Assembly: GCA_016234655.1 (NCBI GenBank)
Contig: JACRAU010000004.1
Coordinates: 62,001-126,000 of the forward strand
Reading direction: 5' to 3'
Origin: Betaproteobacteria bacterium
GTDB taxonomy: Bacteria; Pseudomonadota; Gammaproteobacteria; Burkholderiales; Thiobacillaceae
Length of the DNA stretch: 64,000 nucleotides
Part shown: positions 25,125 to 36,311 of the stretch, piece by piece
How the letters are laid out: every line of letters begins with the position of its first letter
Numbering within the stretch: the first letter of the stretch is position 1
Notes under the pieces: generated by a model
The model's database searches: none
Seen by the model: only the letters and a program-made list of their open reading frames with translations
What the model was told of the DNA's origin: nothing
Translations under genes and position numbers: made by a program

Positions 25125-25454
25125 CTAAACCGGCGCCGCCAGGGGCTTGCCGGAACGCGCCCACGCCATGATACCGCCCGATAGATTATGCATATTGCCA
25201 TGCCCTTTGGCCGCCATGAAGGCACAGGCTTGGGCGGAACGGGCACCGGAATTGCAATAGATGATGACCGGCTTGTCTTGCGGAATCTCGTCCGCGCGCA
25301 TCGGCAGCAAATGCAGAGGCAGGTGGATGGAGCCGGCTATGACACCGCGCGACACCTCGGCATCGGTACGCACATCCAGCAAATGGATGCCGCTCGGATC
25401 AGTGCTCGCCAAAAAATCGACATCGACTTCCTTGAAGTTATAACCGTTCAGCAT
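25125..25454 (-). CDS. Single-domain rhodanese (thiosulfate sulfurtransferase)
   Basis: A 109-residue rhodanese with the active-site Cys67 in IIYCNSGARSAQ (CNSGAR loop) and the DVRTDAEVSRG segment of the domain. It is the first gene of rhd-tusA-dsrE2 and probably loads sulfur from thiosulfate or glutathione persulfide onto TusA. The start at MLNGYNF has AAAGGA six bases upstream; an ATG five codons earlier is the alternative. It is divergent from alaS across a 144-bp AT-rich gap that should hold both promoters. Confidence 0.92.
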   Translation of the reverse strand: MLNGYNFKEVDVDFLASTDPSGIHLLDVRTDAEVSRGVIAGSIHLPLHLLPMRADEIPQDKPVIIYCNSGARSAQACAFMAAKGHGNMHNLSGGIMAWARSGKPLAAPV

Positions 25455-25598
25455 GGCTATCCTTTCCATTACGCAATATTAGTTGCGGCTAATATATAGA
25501 TCACGTCCTCGACTTGCAAGGCCCATGCCCGCAACTATCCAGGCCCGCACGTTCACGGCTAAAATGCCGCGATTCCCCGTATTTACTGGTCCGCCCCC

Positions 25599-28211
<2,613 letters not shown>

Positions 28212-28212
28212 A

Positions 28213-28247
28213 ATCGGTGCCCGTCCATCCAAGGGGCGGGCACCGAT
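28213..28247. terminator. Hairpin between convergent alaS and the small membrane gene
   Basis: ATCGGTGCCCG (28213-28223) and CGGGCACCGAT (28237-28247) form a perfect 11-bp stem with a 13-base loop. There is no clear T-run, so it may be a weak terminator or an mRNA 3'-end stabiliser. Confidence 0.5.
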
Positions 28248-28252
28248 CGCGC

Positions 28253-28438
28253 TCAACGTTCTTTCGAATGCCCTTCTTGCGCGCCCATCAATCGAATCTT
28301 TTCGGCATTGACGCTGGGCAGCTCATGCGGCCGCCCTTGCCAATATTCCCAGCCCACGCCTATCGCCAACAGCAATAGGTTGAGTACCAGCAACATCGAA
28401 ATCAAACGTCCGCGATGCCGTTTTCCCGCGCTATCCAT
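28253..28438 (-). CDS. Small single-span membrane protein, SPOR-protein-like N-terminus
   Basis: A 61-residue protein: a basic start (KRHRGR), one membrane helix (about residues 14-31) and a short tail, ending soon after NAEKIRLMG. In many betaproteobacteria the gene after coaX encodes a SPOR-domain protein with an N-terminal helix followed by NPEKIRLL; this one has that start but no SPOR domain. It overlaps the coaX 3' end by 37 bp. It may be a remnant or a genuine short form. The ATG is used as start, in-frame open further upstream inside coaX. Confidence 0.6.
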   Translation of the reverse strand: MDSAGKRHRGRLISMLLVLNLLLLAIGVGWEYWQGRPHELPSVNAEKIRLMGAQEGHSKER

Positions 28439-29136
28439 AACAAGCCCTCCAGTACCAAATCTTCCGCCTGATGCACGGGTGCGCGCAGCAATGGCTTGAT
28501 CAATGCCGCATCGCCACCCGTCAATACGACGCCGACCTCGGCCGCGAGCCGTGTCTCGAACCGGCCGCGCTGGGCCTCGACCGCACCGGCCAGCGCGGAC
28601 AATATCCCGGTTTCCAGCGCATCCTTGGTACTGGCTGGAAAGGCCGACCACTGCCCGAAGCCGGCCCGCACGCCCTGGGTCGACTCCCCGATGCCGCGCA
28701 ACATGGCGCGATAGCCCGGCACGATGATGCCGCCGACGAACTCGCCCGTCGCGGTCAACGCGTCGACCGTCAACGCGGTGCCCAAACTGGCCACGACGAC
28801 ATGTCCCAAGTTCATCTTGTGCGCCGCGATCAAGGCGGCGTAGCGGTCGGCCCCCAGGCTGGCCGGGGCTGCGTAGCCGTTTCGAATGCCGTGGGCATCG
28901 ACCTCGGGCTTGAGCCAATATATCGGCGTACCGGCCGGACAGGCCTGCTCGATCGATGGGACGATATCGTCCCCCGCCACATTGCTAACACCGACCCAGG
29001 CCGGATTCAAACCCCGCCAGCGAGACGCCAAGTCCGCGACAGCATCGGTCGGCAGGGCATCCTTGCCGCGCCACACCCCGGCCCCGAACATCCCCCACTT
29101 GATCCGCGTATTGCCGACATCGACCAGCAGGATCAC
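28402..29136 (-). CDS. coaX: Type III pantothenate kinase
   Basis: Phosphorylates pantothenate, the first step of coenzyme A synthesis. The 244-residue product has the family motifs LLVDVGNTRIKWG (P-loop-like DxGNTxxK), GADRYAALIAA (GADR) and ALTVDALT, with GGIIVPG. The start is GTG at 29136, whose TGA overlap with birA (GTGA) indicates translational coupling; a longer upstream extension is possible in frame but overlaps birA and does not look like CoaX. It is the middle gene of birA-coaX-small membrane protein, a common betaproteobacterial order. Confidence 0.93.
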   Translation of the reverse strand: MILLVDVGNTRIKWGMFGAGVWRGKDALPTDAVADLASRWRGLNPAWVGVSNVAGDDIVPSIEQACPAGTPIYWLKPEVDAHGIRNGYAAPASLGADRYAALIAAHKMNLGHVVVASLGTALTVDALTATGEFVGGIIVPGYRAMLRGIGESTQGVRAGFGQWSAFPASTKDALETGILSALAGAVEAQRGRFETRLAAEVGVVLTGGDAALIKPLLRAPVHQAEDLVLEGLLWIARENGIADV

Positions 29137-30116
29137 GCCGACACCCCGCGCAGACTCAACTCGCCGGAATAGAACCGGCGTTGCCCGGTTGCGGTATCGA
29201 GCAGCAGAGCCCCCGCTTCGTCGATACCCGACACACGGCCTTGCCACGATTCGCCTTGCGCCGCGATCATGCGCGCCTCGCAGCCGTGAAAGGCGTGATT
29301 GGCCTCCCACTCCGCGCGCAGGCCGGTAAAGCCGTCGCGCTCGAAGTGCTCGAGCACCTCATGCAAATATCGCAGGCATTCAACCAGCAGGTGATTGCGA
29401 TCCACCGCCTCGCCCAATCCCTCCACCAAGTCGATGACGGGCTGATCGATTTCACCGCGTACCCCTTCGGACAAATGCACGTTCACCCCGACGCCGATCA
29501 CCGCCATGCTCGGGCCAAGCACATCGCCTTGCAGTTCGATCAGGATGCCGGCCAGCTTGCGTCCATCCAACAGGACATCGTTCGGCCATTTGAGCTGTGC
29601 TCCGGCCAAGCCCATCTGCCTCAGGGCGCGCACCAGGCCCAGGCCGACCGCCAGGCTGAGGCAAGACAGGTCGCCGGCCGATCGATTGAACCGCCACAAT
29701 ATGGAGAAGGCCAAGCCCCCGCCCAATGGCGACAGCCAAGCACGGCCGCGCCGCCCCTTGCCGCCGGTCTGCCACTCGGTGGTCAGCACGGCCTTATGTT
29801 CGACGCCGGCCTGCCCCATGGCCATCAAACGGCCATTGGTCGAATCCATTTGTTCATGCCAATGCACGCGATAGCCCAAGCCGCCGAGCGCATCCTGAAT
29901 CCGCTCCGCATCCAGCCAGCTATGCGGGTATACCAAGCGATAGCCGCGGCCTCGCACCGAGTAGATGTCTATACCGAGTGCCTGCGCTTGATGCACTGCG
30001 TTATGGACACTGGCACGAGAAATGCCCAGGTCCTTGGCGACAGCCTCGCCGGAGCGAAATTCCTTACCCGACAAGGCCCGCAAGACGCGGAATAAATTTG
30101 TACCGATCGAATCCAC
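29133..30116 (-). CDS. birA: Bifunctional biotin-protein ligase / biotin operon repressor BirA
   Basis: Attaches biotin to carboxylase carrier proteins and can act as a transcription repressor. The 327-residue product has an N-terminal helix-turn-helix (SGEAVAKDLGISRASVHNAV), the ligase core with GGKGRRGRAW and KWPNDVLLDGRKLAGIL, and a C-terminal SH3-like part. The HTH means it may repress biotin synthesis genes elsewhere. Its stop overlaps the coaX start (GTGA). It starts 80 bp from the pilE stop on the same strand. Length and order of motifs are normal. Confidence 0.95.
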   Translation of the reverse strand: MDSIGTNLFRVLRALSGKEFRSGEAVAKDLGISRASVHNAVHQAQALGIDIYSVRGRGYRLVYPHSWLDAERIQDALGGLGYRVHWHEQMDSTNGRLMAMGQAGVEHKAVLTTEWQTGGKGRRGRAWLSPLGGGLAFSILWRFNRSAGDLSCLSLAVGLGLVRALRQMGLAGAQLKWPNDVLLDGRKLAGILIELQGDVLGPSMAVIGVGVNVHLSEGVRGEIDQPVIDLVEGLGEAVDRNHLLVECLRYLHEVLEHFERDGFTGLRAEWEANHAFHGCEARMIAAQGESWQGRVSGIDEAGALLLDTATGQRRFYSGELSLRGVSA

Positions 30117-30196
30117 TCAAAACCCACCTGACGCAAGCCATGACCGGCACGCGAGAAATAAAACAAACGGGAACCACCCAAGATCGGCTGGCGCGA

Positions 30197-30721
30197 TCAC
30201 TTCTGCCAGCAAAAGGCCACATCCTTGCTGCCGCTCTCACCCTGCTGGCCCAGATTGTTCACGGTCAGCACATTGCAATCGCCGTCGGTATGGCTCGTGC
30301 TCCCGGCGGGGCAACTCGCGCCGCCGTTGCCACAGGGCGTGGCCGATAGCGTGTATTGCTGGCCGCTCGATGCGTAAGCGATGGAAACCTTGTAATTGGC
30401 CGCGCCGCTCTTGGGCGAGGCCGTGAACGGCAACACCGTTGCCGTGCCGCTCTGGGCTTGGCAGTCCGTCATGTTGGCATAGTTGTAACAGCCATTGGCC
30501 ACGTGCGTGCGCTCCAACCAATTCGCGGCCTCCGACAGCACGGCCTTGGCATCGGCCCGTTTGCCCTTGATCATGTAATTTTGGTACGAAGGCAGGGCCA
30601 CCGCGGCCAAGATGCCGACGATCACCACCACGATCAGCAACTCCATTAGGGTCATGCCCGATTCACGGCTCGCCAAGTCACGGCCGGCTCGTGCTACACG
30701 CCTACTCTCGATAACGTTCAT
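30197..30721 (-). CDS. pilE: Type IV pilin (PilE-like)
   Basis: A 174-residue prepilin. The class III signal is present: a leader ending SRESG, then MTLMELLIVVVIVGILA with Glu at +5 for assembly and PilD cleavage after Gly22. The leader is longer (22 residues) than for the classic major pilin. The C-terminal region has cysteine pairs (NGCY...DCQ; TPCGN...SCP; DCN...FCW) able to form disulfides. It is the last gene of the minor pilin operon, downstream of pilY1 by 18 bp, and in several genomes a minor pilin PilE occupies this position. Ribosome site GGAGG. Confidence 0.9.
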   Translation of the reverse strand: MNVIESRRVARAGRDLASRESGMTLMELLIVVVIVGILAAVALPSYQNYMIKGKRADAKAVLSEAANWLERTHVANGCYNYANMTDCQAQSGTATVLPFTASPKSGAANYKVSIAYASSGQQYTLSATPCGNGGASCPAGSTSHTDGDCNVLTVNNLGQQGESGSKDVAFCWQK

Positions 30722-30739
30722 CCCTCGCCTCCAATACGA

Positions 30740-33700
30740 TCATTCCATCAATTCACGCCAAGATACCCGGCCGGTGCCGCTCGCCGAGGCCTTCTCCTTG
30801 GTCGTGCTGATCTCGCCCGTGGTACCGCTGGCCAGTTTGTATTCGACGGTGCCCGCCGTCACGACCGTCGGCGTCTTGATGATGCCGACGTTGGACTTCA
30901 TGGCGGAAACCGGCACGGTGATCTCCTGTCCTGCGACCGTGACCGTCACGAAATCCGTGTTGTTGAAGCTGGCATCGCTGTTCAAGTCGAATACCGAGTA
31001 ACTCAGCCGGCCGCCGGTCAAGGCATCCATTTCCATGATCCACCCCGTGCCGCCGAACAAGCAAGGATCGGTCGAAGGCACCAAGGTGGCGAAGATCACC
31101 CTGCCATAGCGCAGCAAGGGAATGCTGATGACCCGTTCGCCCTGCGCGGTATTGCTCGGGGGCTGCAACAAATCGAGATACCAGCCCTTCTTGCTCGCCC
31201 AGTCGACGGTATTGTTCGAGATCAAGCGGATTTGCGCCGTCGAGGCCGCGCGGCCGGCCGTGCCGGTATCGACGCCTTCGTAGAGTATGGTCTGCTGCCT
31301 GAGCTCGCTACGATCCGTCGTCGTGATGCGAGCCCCCTCGTCGAGCACGCCATATAGGCCCTGCACCTCGGTGCTGATGTTGTCGCCGGTCGCGAAGAAG
31401 CTACCGGTGCCGAAGTAGATCATCACGCCGGTCTTTTCCGCCGGCGCCACGCCGATCTCGACCGGCGACGTGACCGGCTGCACCTGATTGCTGGCATTGC
31501 GCGCGGTGAATAGCGGCTTCGGGGTCGATCCCTGCTTGTAGGCCACCCCCCAGTTGTTGGGGTTGGCATCGGACAAGCTGAACTTCCAGACGTTGCCCTG
31601 CAAGTCCCCGGCGTATACGGTATCGGCCACCTTGTCGCTATTGCTGTCGTAGAGGGAAGGCGCGGACAGCCCATTGTTGGTGATCGCCGTATCGGTGTCG
31701 AGGACCATGTAATCGGCGTCCTTGCCCTGCTGCCAGCCATCGCTGGCATTGGCGTCCAGAAACACGATGAACAACTTGGCCGTGCCGCTGGTGCTGTTGT
31801 AGCCATTGCCGAATATCGCGGCCCAGCGATTGTTGTACTTCAAGCGCGCGATGATGGGCTGGCCGATGGTGTTACCCAATTCCGCATGGGTGAATTCCCA
31901 CAGCACATTGGCGGTCGTGAAGGTATTCGGGTCGGTCACGTTCAGGGCGAAAATCGCCTTGCCGCCGGCGCCGGTCGCCCCGAGCAACACCGTCTTCCAA
32001 GCGCCGCCAAGGAAGGCATCGCCGGCGAAAGGCGTGCCATCGACGAAATATTTGTGGGTATACCCCGTGTCCTTGAGCAAAGCCAGGTTAGACATCATCG
32101 CATTCGGCACGTAGGCGAATTTCTCGTTGCCGGTCGCGGCGTCGAACGCATGCAACATGCCATCGTTGGCGCCGACATACAGCATCTTGGTTCGCGCCTT
32201 GTTATTGGTGACGAAAGTGGTATACGGCGTGCCGCCGGAAATGATGCCCTCCGGCAGCACGGCATAGCCGAAGTTCGGGGCATGCACGAAAACAGGGTCG
32301 GAGTTGATGATGTCGCCCAGTCGGCGCGTCCGGTTGCGGTAGGTGCCGCTATACTGCAATTCGTTGGTCTGGTCGCCACGCAGGTAGTCCAGCACCGGTG
32401 AGCTGCTATTGCCGGCATTGGCGCTGTCGATCGCGTTCTTTTGCGTCGTGGTCAACGCGCTCCACAGGAAATCGCTGCCCGCCGTGCCGCTCCAGGTCTT
32501 GATGTTGCGCGAGGCCGCCGCCGGTATCTTGCCGGCATCGGTCACATCCCACACCTTGTTGCCCAGCGTGCCGTCGGTATTGACGCCGTAGGCGATCAAC
32601 TGCCCGGTCCAGTCGCCGCTGTTGAACTTGGCCTGGTAGATCACGGTATCGGTGCCCAGACGCGTCGAGTTGGTCGCCAACGCCGCCGCCGCGCTGGTGC
32701 GGCCCTGGATGCTGCTCAACGCACTTTGGAAGGCCGTATTCAGGGCATCGGGGTCGTCCGCGCCGAAAAACTGGCCACGGCTATTGATCGCGGCATGCCA
32801 GAGATCGGCCACATTGCCCGGGCTGACGTTATCGCCCGTCGCCGGCCACAACTTGGTTCCGGCCACCAGGCCAGAATAATCGCCGGCATAGGTACTGCCG
32901 GCCCAATCCGGGTTGGTCAGCAAGGTGTTCAAGCCCAAGCTGACGGTGAAGTTGACCATGTGCTGCCAAGTGGCCGGATCGTTCTTGGCATTCCAATATT
33001 GCTGATCCGCCGTACCGGTGCGATCGCCATAGTGCGGCAATTGATTGTTCGCCAGCGTGGAGACCAGATCGTTGGCCCAGTAATAGAAGGCGATATCCGC
33101 CAGGTTGGCGCTGTTCGTGTCTTTATAGGGATAGCGGGCCGTGTAGCTTTTAGTATCCGGCAGGGTCTTGTCGGTATTGTCATAGTTGCCGTAGCTATTG
33201 GCCAGCGTGTTGTTGTTCCAGATGCCATCGGTGATCAGCACATGAAAATTCGGCCGGCAGGAATATTCCGGCGTGTCGGTCGTGCCCGGATCATAGGCAT
33301 AAGGACTATCGACACCGGTGGTCTTGTAATACTCGCCCGCGCGCTCCATGGCTTCCAACAGGGGCGTGCCGCCGCTGGCCGGCAGCCGGGATAGCCAATA
33401 GTAGAAATTGGTGCGATGCGTGCCGGTGAACTTGCGAATCTTGTTGGTCACGGCGGAACCGCCCCAGCCGGAACAGGCAGTGCCAAAACTGTCGCAGCTA
33501 TTCAACGCCTGCCACGCTACCCTGGAATCTGCGGAGACCGAGGCAAACGCACGGGAAGCCGCGGTCATGGTCATCAGGCTGCGGGTGCGATAAAAGGAAT
33601 ACCAATTGGCGAAGTTCTGCCGCTCGTCGGTACTGCCCGGTCCCGAGGTCGAACTGACGGTCACTTTCTGGTAGCAGTCGTCGTCGCTCGTCGTCCCATC

Positions 33701-34225
33701 GCACCCCGCCAGGCCGCTATTGAAGACATAGTAGTAAGCCGCGACGTTGGCCGAAGTATCCGCAAAATCCGCGCTGGGGTGGGCTGCATGGCTGTTGGTG
33801 TTGGTGGACGGCTCGAAATCGTAGACCGGGCGATAAGCGGTCGACAAATCAACCGTATTGTTGCTGCCATAATCGTAAAAGCCGTTTGTCTTCGCGGCGG
33901 TGAAGGATGTCGAGCGCGTGGTTCCATCGGAGTTCACGCCCGGGTCATAGCTGATGCTCGGGTTGTAATGGACTGGGTTAAAGGTCGCCGACTTGAAACG
34001 GCGCGTCGCCCTCTCTCCCGATGTGTCACCGATGCTGTCCGGCGCATAGCCCCAGCCCATGCTGCCCGAATCGTCCAGGGTCAGGATGATATTCGGCGCC
34101 AGCGGCGTCGGAATGAACAGGGGGTTGTCCGAAATGGTCACCGCGCCGGCATGGCCCGCCAAGAACAAGCCCAGGCCGAACGCCAGCGCCCGCGAGAACG
34201 ATTTGTACAATCGGCATGGTTTCAT
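30740..34225 (-). CDS. pilY1: Type IV pilus tip adhesin/assembly protein PilY1
   Basis: A 1161-residue exported protein at the pilus tip involved in pilus assembly, adhesion and surface sensing. It has a signal peptide (cleavage near GHAGA), a von Willebrand A-like domain with the metal-binding start NIILTLDDSGSMGWG, and the C-terminal PilY1 beta-propeller (KTVLLGATGAGGKAIFAL, WAAIFGNGYNS). That domain contains a Ca2+-site-like DSNSDKVADTVYAGD. The length is typical of PilY1. It sits after pilX and before pilE in one operon. Many cysteines in the N-terminal half suggest disulfides. The C-terminus is unusual only in ending without the last propeller strand being obvious. Confidence 0.94.
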   Translation of the reverse strand: MKPCRLYKSFSRALAFGLGLFLAGHAGAVTISDNPLFIPTPLAPNIILTLDDSGSMGWGYAPDSIGDTSGERATRRFKSATFNPVHYNPSISYDPGVNSDGTTRSTSFTAAKTNGFYDYGSNNTVDLSTAYRPVYDFEPSTNTNSHAAHPSADFADTSANVAAYYYVFNSGLAGCDGTTSDDDCYQKVTVSSTSGPGSTDERQNFANWYSFYRTRSLMTMTAASRAFASVSADSRVAWQALNSCDSFGTACSGWGGSAVTNKIRKFTGTHRTNFYYWLSRLPASGGTPLLEAMERAGEYYKTTGVDSPYAYDPGTTDTPEYSCRPNFHVLITDGIWNNNTLANSYGNYDNTDKTLPDTKSYTARYPYKDTNSANLADIAFYYWANDLVSTLANNQLPHYGDRTGTADQQYWNAKNDPATWQHMVNFTVSLGLNTLLTNPDWAGSTYAGDYSGLVAGTKLWPATGDNVSPGNVADLWHAAINSRGQFFGADDPDALNTAFQSALSSIQGRTSAAAALATNSTRLGTDTVIYQAKFNSGDWTGQLIAYGVNTDGTLGNKVWDVTDAGKIPAAASRNIKTWSGTAGSDFLWSALTTTQKNAIDSANAGNSSSPVLDYLRGDQTNELQYSGTYRNRTRRLGDIINSDPVFVHAPNFGYAVLPEGIISGGTPYTTFVTNNKARTKMLYVGANDGMLHAFDAATGNEKFAYVPNAMMSNLALLKDTGYTHKYFVDGTPFAGDAFLGGAWKTVLLGATGAGGKAIFALNVTDPNTFTTANVLWEFTHAELGNTIGQPIIARLKYNNRWAAIFGNGYNSTSGTAKLFIVFLDANASDGWQQGKDADYMVLDTDTAITNNGLSAPSLYDSNSDKVADTVYAGDLQGNVWKFSLSDANPNNWGVAYKQGSTPKPLFTARNASNQVQPVTSPVEIGVAPAEKTGVMIYFGTGSFFATGDNISTEVQGLYGVLDEGARITTTDRSELRQQTILYEGVDTGTAGRAASTAQIRLISNNTVDWASKKGWYLDLLQPPSNTAQGERVISIPLLRYGRVIFATLVPSTDPCLFGGTGWIMEMDALTGGRLSYSVFDLNSDASFNNTDFVTVTVAGQEITVPVSAMKSNVGIIKTPTVVTAGTVEYKLASGTTGEISTTKEKASASGTGRVSWRELME

Positions 34226-34243
34226 GATCGCCTCCTGTCTTCC

Positions 34244-34771
34244 CTAGCGGATATACATGATCTGCAGCATGACCACCGTATCGCCCGTCACCCCGGTACC
34301 GCGCGCCGTGATCCGGTAGACGCCCAAGTCCGGCAGGGGCTGGCCCGCCCTGAGGCTGCCGCCCTGTTGGCTGATTTGAATGGAGGGCAGCTCTTCGACG
34401 ATGCAGCGCGGCTGGCTGGCCACGCCGCTCAAGCTGCCGCTGTAGGGCAGAGTCGCGGACGACGACCAGTTCACGGTCTTCCACCGAGGCGATGCGCCCG
34501 CAGCCGCCGCCTGGTAATAGCCGGCGGTATTGTCGAAGGCGGGCAGGGTCGCCACCTTCAACAGCGTCTCGCAATCGCGCAAGCTGGCCTCCGCCGCCTG
34601 GAAGGCCCGGTAACGGTCGGCGGTATTGCCGGCCATCCGATCCTCCAATGCGCTGACCCGTACCGAGCTGACGCCGATCAGCGTCAGCAGCACGAGGAAG
34701 ACCAGGGTCATGATCATGGCCACCCCGTCTTCGCGCGGGACCGGTGGCCGATGGCGGCCGATCGCGTTCAT
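34244..34771 (-). CDS. pilX: Type IV pilus minor pilin PilX
   Basis: A 175-residue minor pilin. The N-terminal region is a hydrophobic helix (AMIMTLVFLVLLTLIGVSSV) preceded by a short leader, and the PilX signature EDRMAGNTADRYRAFQAAEASLRDCE follows in this form in parts (MAGN, AFQAAEA). The start overlaps the pilW stop (ATGA). Minor pilins of this set prime pilus assembly and carry PilY1 to the tip. Two cysteines (RDCE and RCIV) may form a disulfide. Confidence 0.9.
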   Translation of the reverse strand: MNAIGRHRPPVPREDGVAMIMTLVFLVLLTLIGVSSVRVSALEDRMAGNTADRYRAFQAAEASLRDCETLLKVATLPAFDNTAGYYQAAAAGASPRWKTVNWSSSATLPYSGSLSGVASQPRCIVEELPSIQISQQGGSLRAGQPLPDLGVYRITARGTGVTGDTVVMLQIMYIR

Positions 34772-35859
34772 AGCAGTCGATTCCTCACGCCGATGGTGGC
34801 GGTATAGACGAAGCGCAGCCGGCGATCGGTCGACGGCGGATCCACCGTGCTGCCGTTGAACACATATCTTTGCGGCGCATCGAGCACGCCGTTCTCGCGG
34901 CTGACCAACAATAAATTGATGCGCACGCTCAACACGGTCGCCCAACGCGCGGCCGTGTCCAGCTTGTTCGGCTCGTCCGCGTCGACATATTCGTCCACGG
35001 CGCCATCGGCATTGGTATCGATGCCGTATTTGATCTGCATGTCCTCGATGCCATCGACCAATTCTTCCGCGGACGAGGTCGCCGACAGGCTGGCCTTCCT
35101 AAACAAGGCCGGAATGCCGGCCAGGTTGTTTCTGATGTAATAACTCTTCGCCGAGACGGCCACGATATCGCCATCGACGAAACAAGCACCGAGGTCCTTG
35201 GTGGCATTGCCGGGGGAGGCGGTGCCGGTGTTGTGCACGACGTTCTGGCCGGAGTTGAAATTGGTGATCTGGAACACCGTCGCGTGGGTGCAGTTGGTGG
35301 CCATCACAACCAGGCCATCCGACAATAGCGTATTCGAAGTCACCTTTAAATCGGCCGTGGTATCGCCGCAGTTATTGTCGGTAGGCTGGCCTGTTATTCG
35401 GATACCGAGGCTGTCCGTCGAGCGTAGGGCGATGACATCGGTGCCGCTCACGACCAAGGTATCGATATTGCTCACGCCGACCGCGGTCGCGGGGTTGCCG
35501 GAGGTCACCGTCGACCAGGTGCCGACGCCGGTTGCATTGAAGCCTTCGACCGCATTGCGGCTGAAGTCGTAAATATAATTGTTCTGGGCGCCGGCCTGGG
35601 CGTTGATCGTGCTCTTGAACTTGGCCGTCGAGCAGCCCTGGAAACCTGCCATGCGAATCTCGCGGCCGAGAATTTCCATCGCATAACGGCCGTTTTCCTG
35701 AATGCGCGCCATATTGTCCTGTAGCTTGTAGCTCTGGCGCGAACCCAGGTAGATATAGCCTATGCCCGAGAGCACGAGCAGCCCCAAGGCCATGCCGATC
35801 ATCAGCTCGATCAAGGTCAGGCCGCCTTGCTTGGCGAAAGGTAGAGGCATCCGTTTCAT
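34768..35859 (-). CDS. pilW: Type IV pilus minor pilin PilW
   Basis: A 363-residue minor pilin with prepilin start KQGGLTLIELMIGMALGLLV: cleavage after Gly, Glu at +5. The following RQSYKLQDNMARIQENGRYA and REIRMAGFQGC parts are typical of PilW. The C-terminal domain is long and beta-rich with cysteines that can pair. The start MKRMPLPF and the pilV stop overlap by ATGA, and its own stop overlaps pilX the same way. Forms a priming complex with FimT/PilV/PilX. Confidence 0.92.
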   Translation of the reverse strand: MKRMPLPFAKQGGLTLIELMIGMALGLLVLSGIGYIYLGSRQSYKLQDNMARIQENGRYAMEILGREIRMAGFQGCSTAKFKSTINAQAGAQNNYIYDFSRNAVEGFNATGVGTWSTVTSGNPATAVGVSNIDTLVVSGTDVIALRSTDSLGIRITGQPTDNNCGDTTADLKVTSNTLLSDGLVVMATNCTHATVFQITNFNSGQNVVHNTGTASPGNATKDLGACFVDGDIVAVSAKSYYIRNNLAGIPALFRKASLSATSSAEELVDGIEDMQIKYGIDTNADGAVDEYVDADEPNKLDTAARWATVLSVRINLLLVSRENGVLDAPQRYVFNGSTVDPPSTDRRLRFVYTATIGVRNRLL

Positions 35860-36311
35860 AGCTGCGACACCACTTGCATGGTCTCCGTCGCGCTGCCGCC
35901 GGTCGCCCGGCTGTCGTCCCATTGCACCGTCACCGTGGCCACGCCGGCCGAGGTGACGTTGATCGAACCGTCGCCCGCCGGCAATGCGGCCAATTGCGCC
36001 AGCCAGCCGGCCCGCTCCGTATTGACCAGCGCGGTACCGGTAGGCGCCGAGGCGGCCATGGTCAGATTGTAACTGCCGGCTATCGCCGCCACCCTGTCCG
36101 CGCGTAGGCGGTCGGTCATGTCATAGGCATACAGCGCCGCCTGGGAACGGATATACGCGCTGTGGTTGTTCTTGAGGCCCTGCGCCTGCAAGCCGGCCAG
36201 ACCCAGCAGGCCCAAGGCCATGATGGTCACCGCGATCAGCACCTCCAACAGGCTGAAGCCGGATTGGGCCGTGGGGGCAGCGCGAAGGATAGGGCTAGGC
36301 ATCGTGCTCAT
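35856..36311 (-). CDS. pilV: Type IV pilus minor pilin PilV
   Basis: A 151-residue minor pilin with the prepilin motif SGFSLLEVLIAVTIMALGLLG (cleavage after Gly, Glu at +5) and the PilV-type continuation LQAQGLKNNHSAYIRSQA. The C-terminal domain ends with a beta-strand TVTVQWDD. The start MSTMPSPIL overlaps the fimT stop (ATGA at 36308-36311); an ATG four codons upstream would also fit. Part of the fimT-pilV-pilW-pilX-pilY1-pilE operon. Confidence 0.9.
   Translation of the reverse strand: MSTMPSPILRAAPTAQSGFSLLEVLIAVTIMALGLLGLAGLQAQGLKNNHSAYIRSQAALYAYDMTDRLRADRVAAIAGSYNLTMAASAPTGTALVNTERAGWLAQLAALPAGDGSINVTSAGVATVTVQWDDSRATGGSATETMQVVSQL

Noticed and set aside
32441-33394. 317-codon plus-strand frame opposite pilY1
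   Set aside because: Shadow of pilY1; no recognisable domain or ribosome site.
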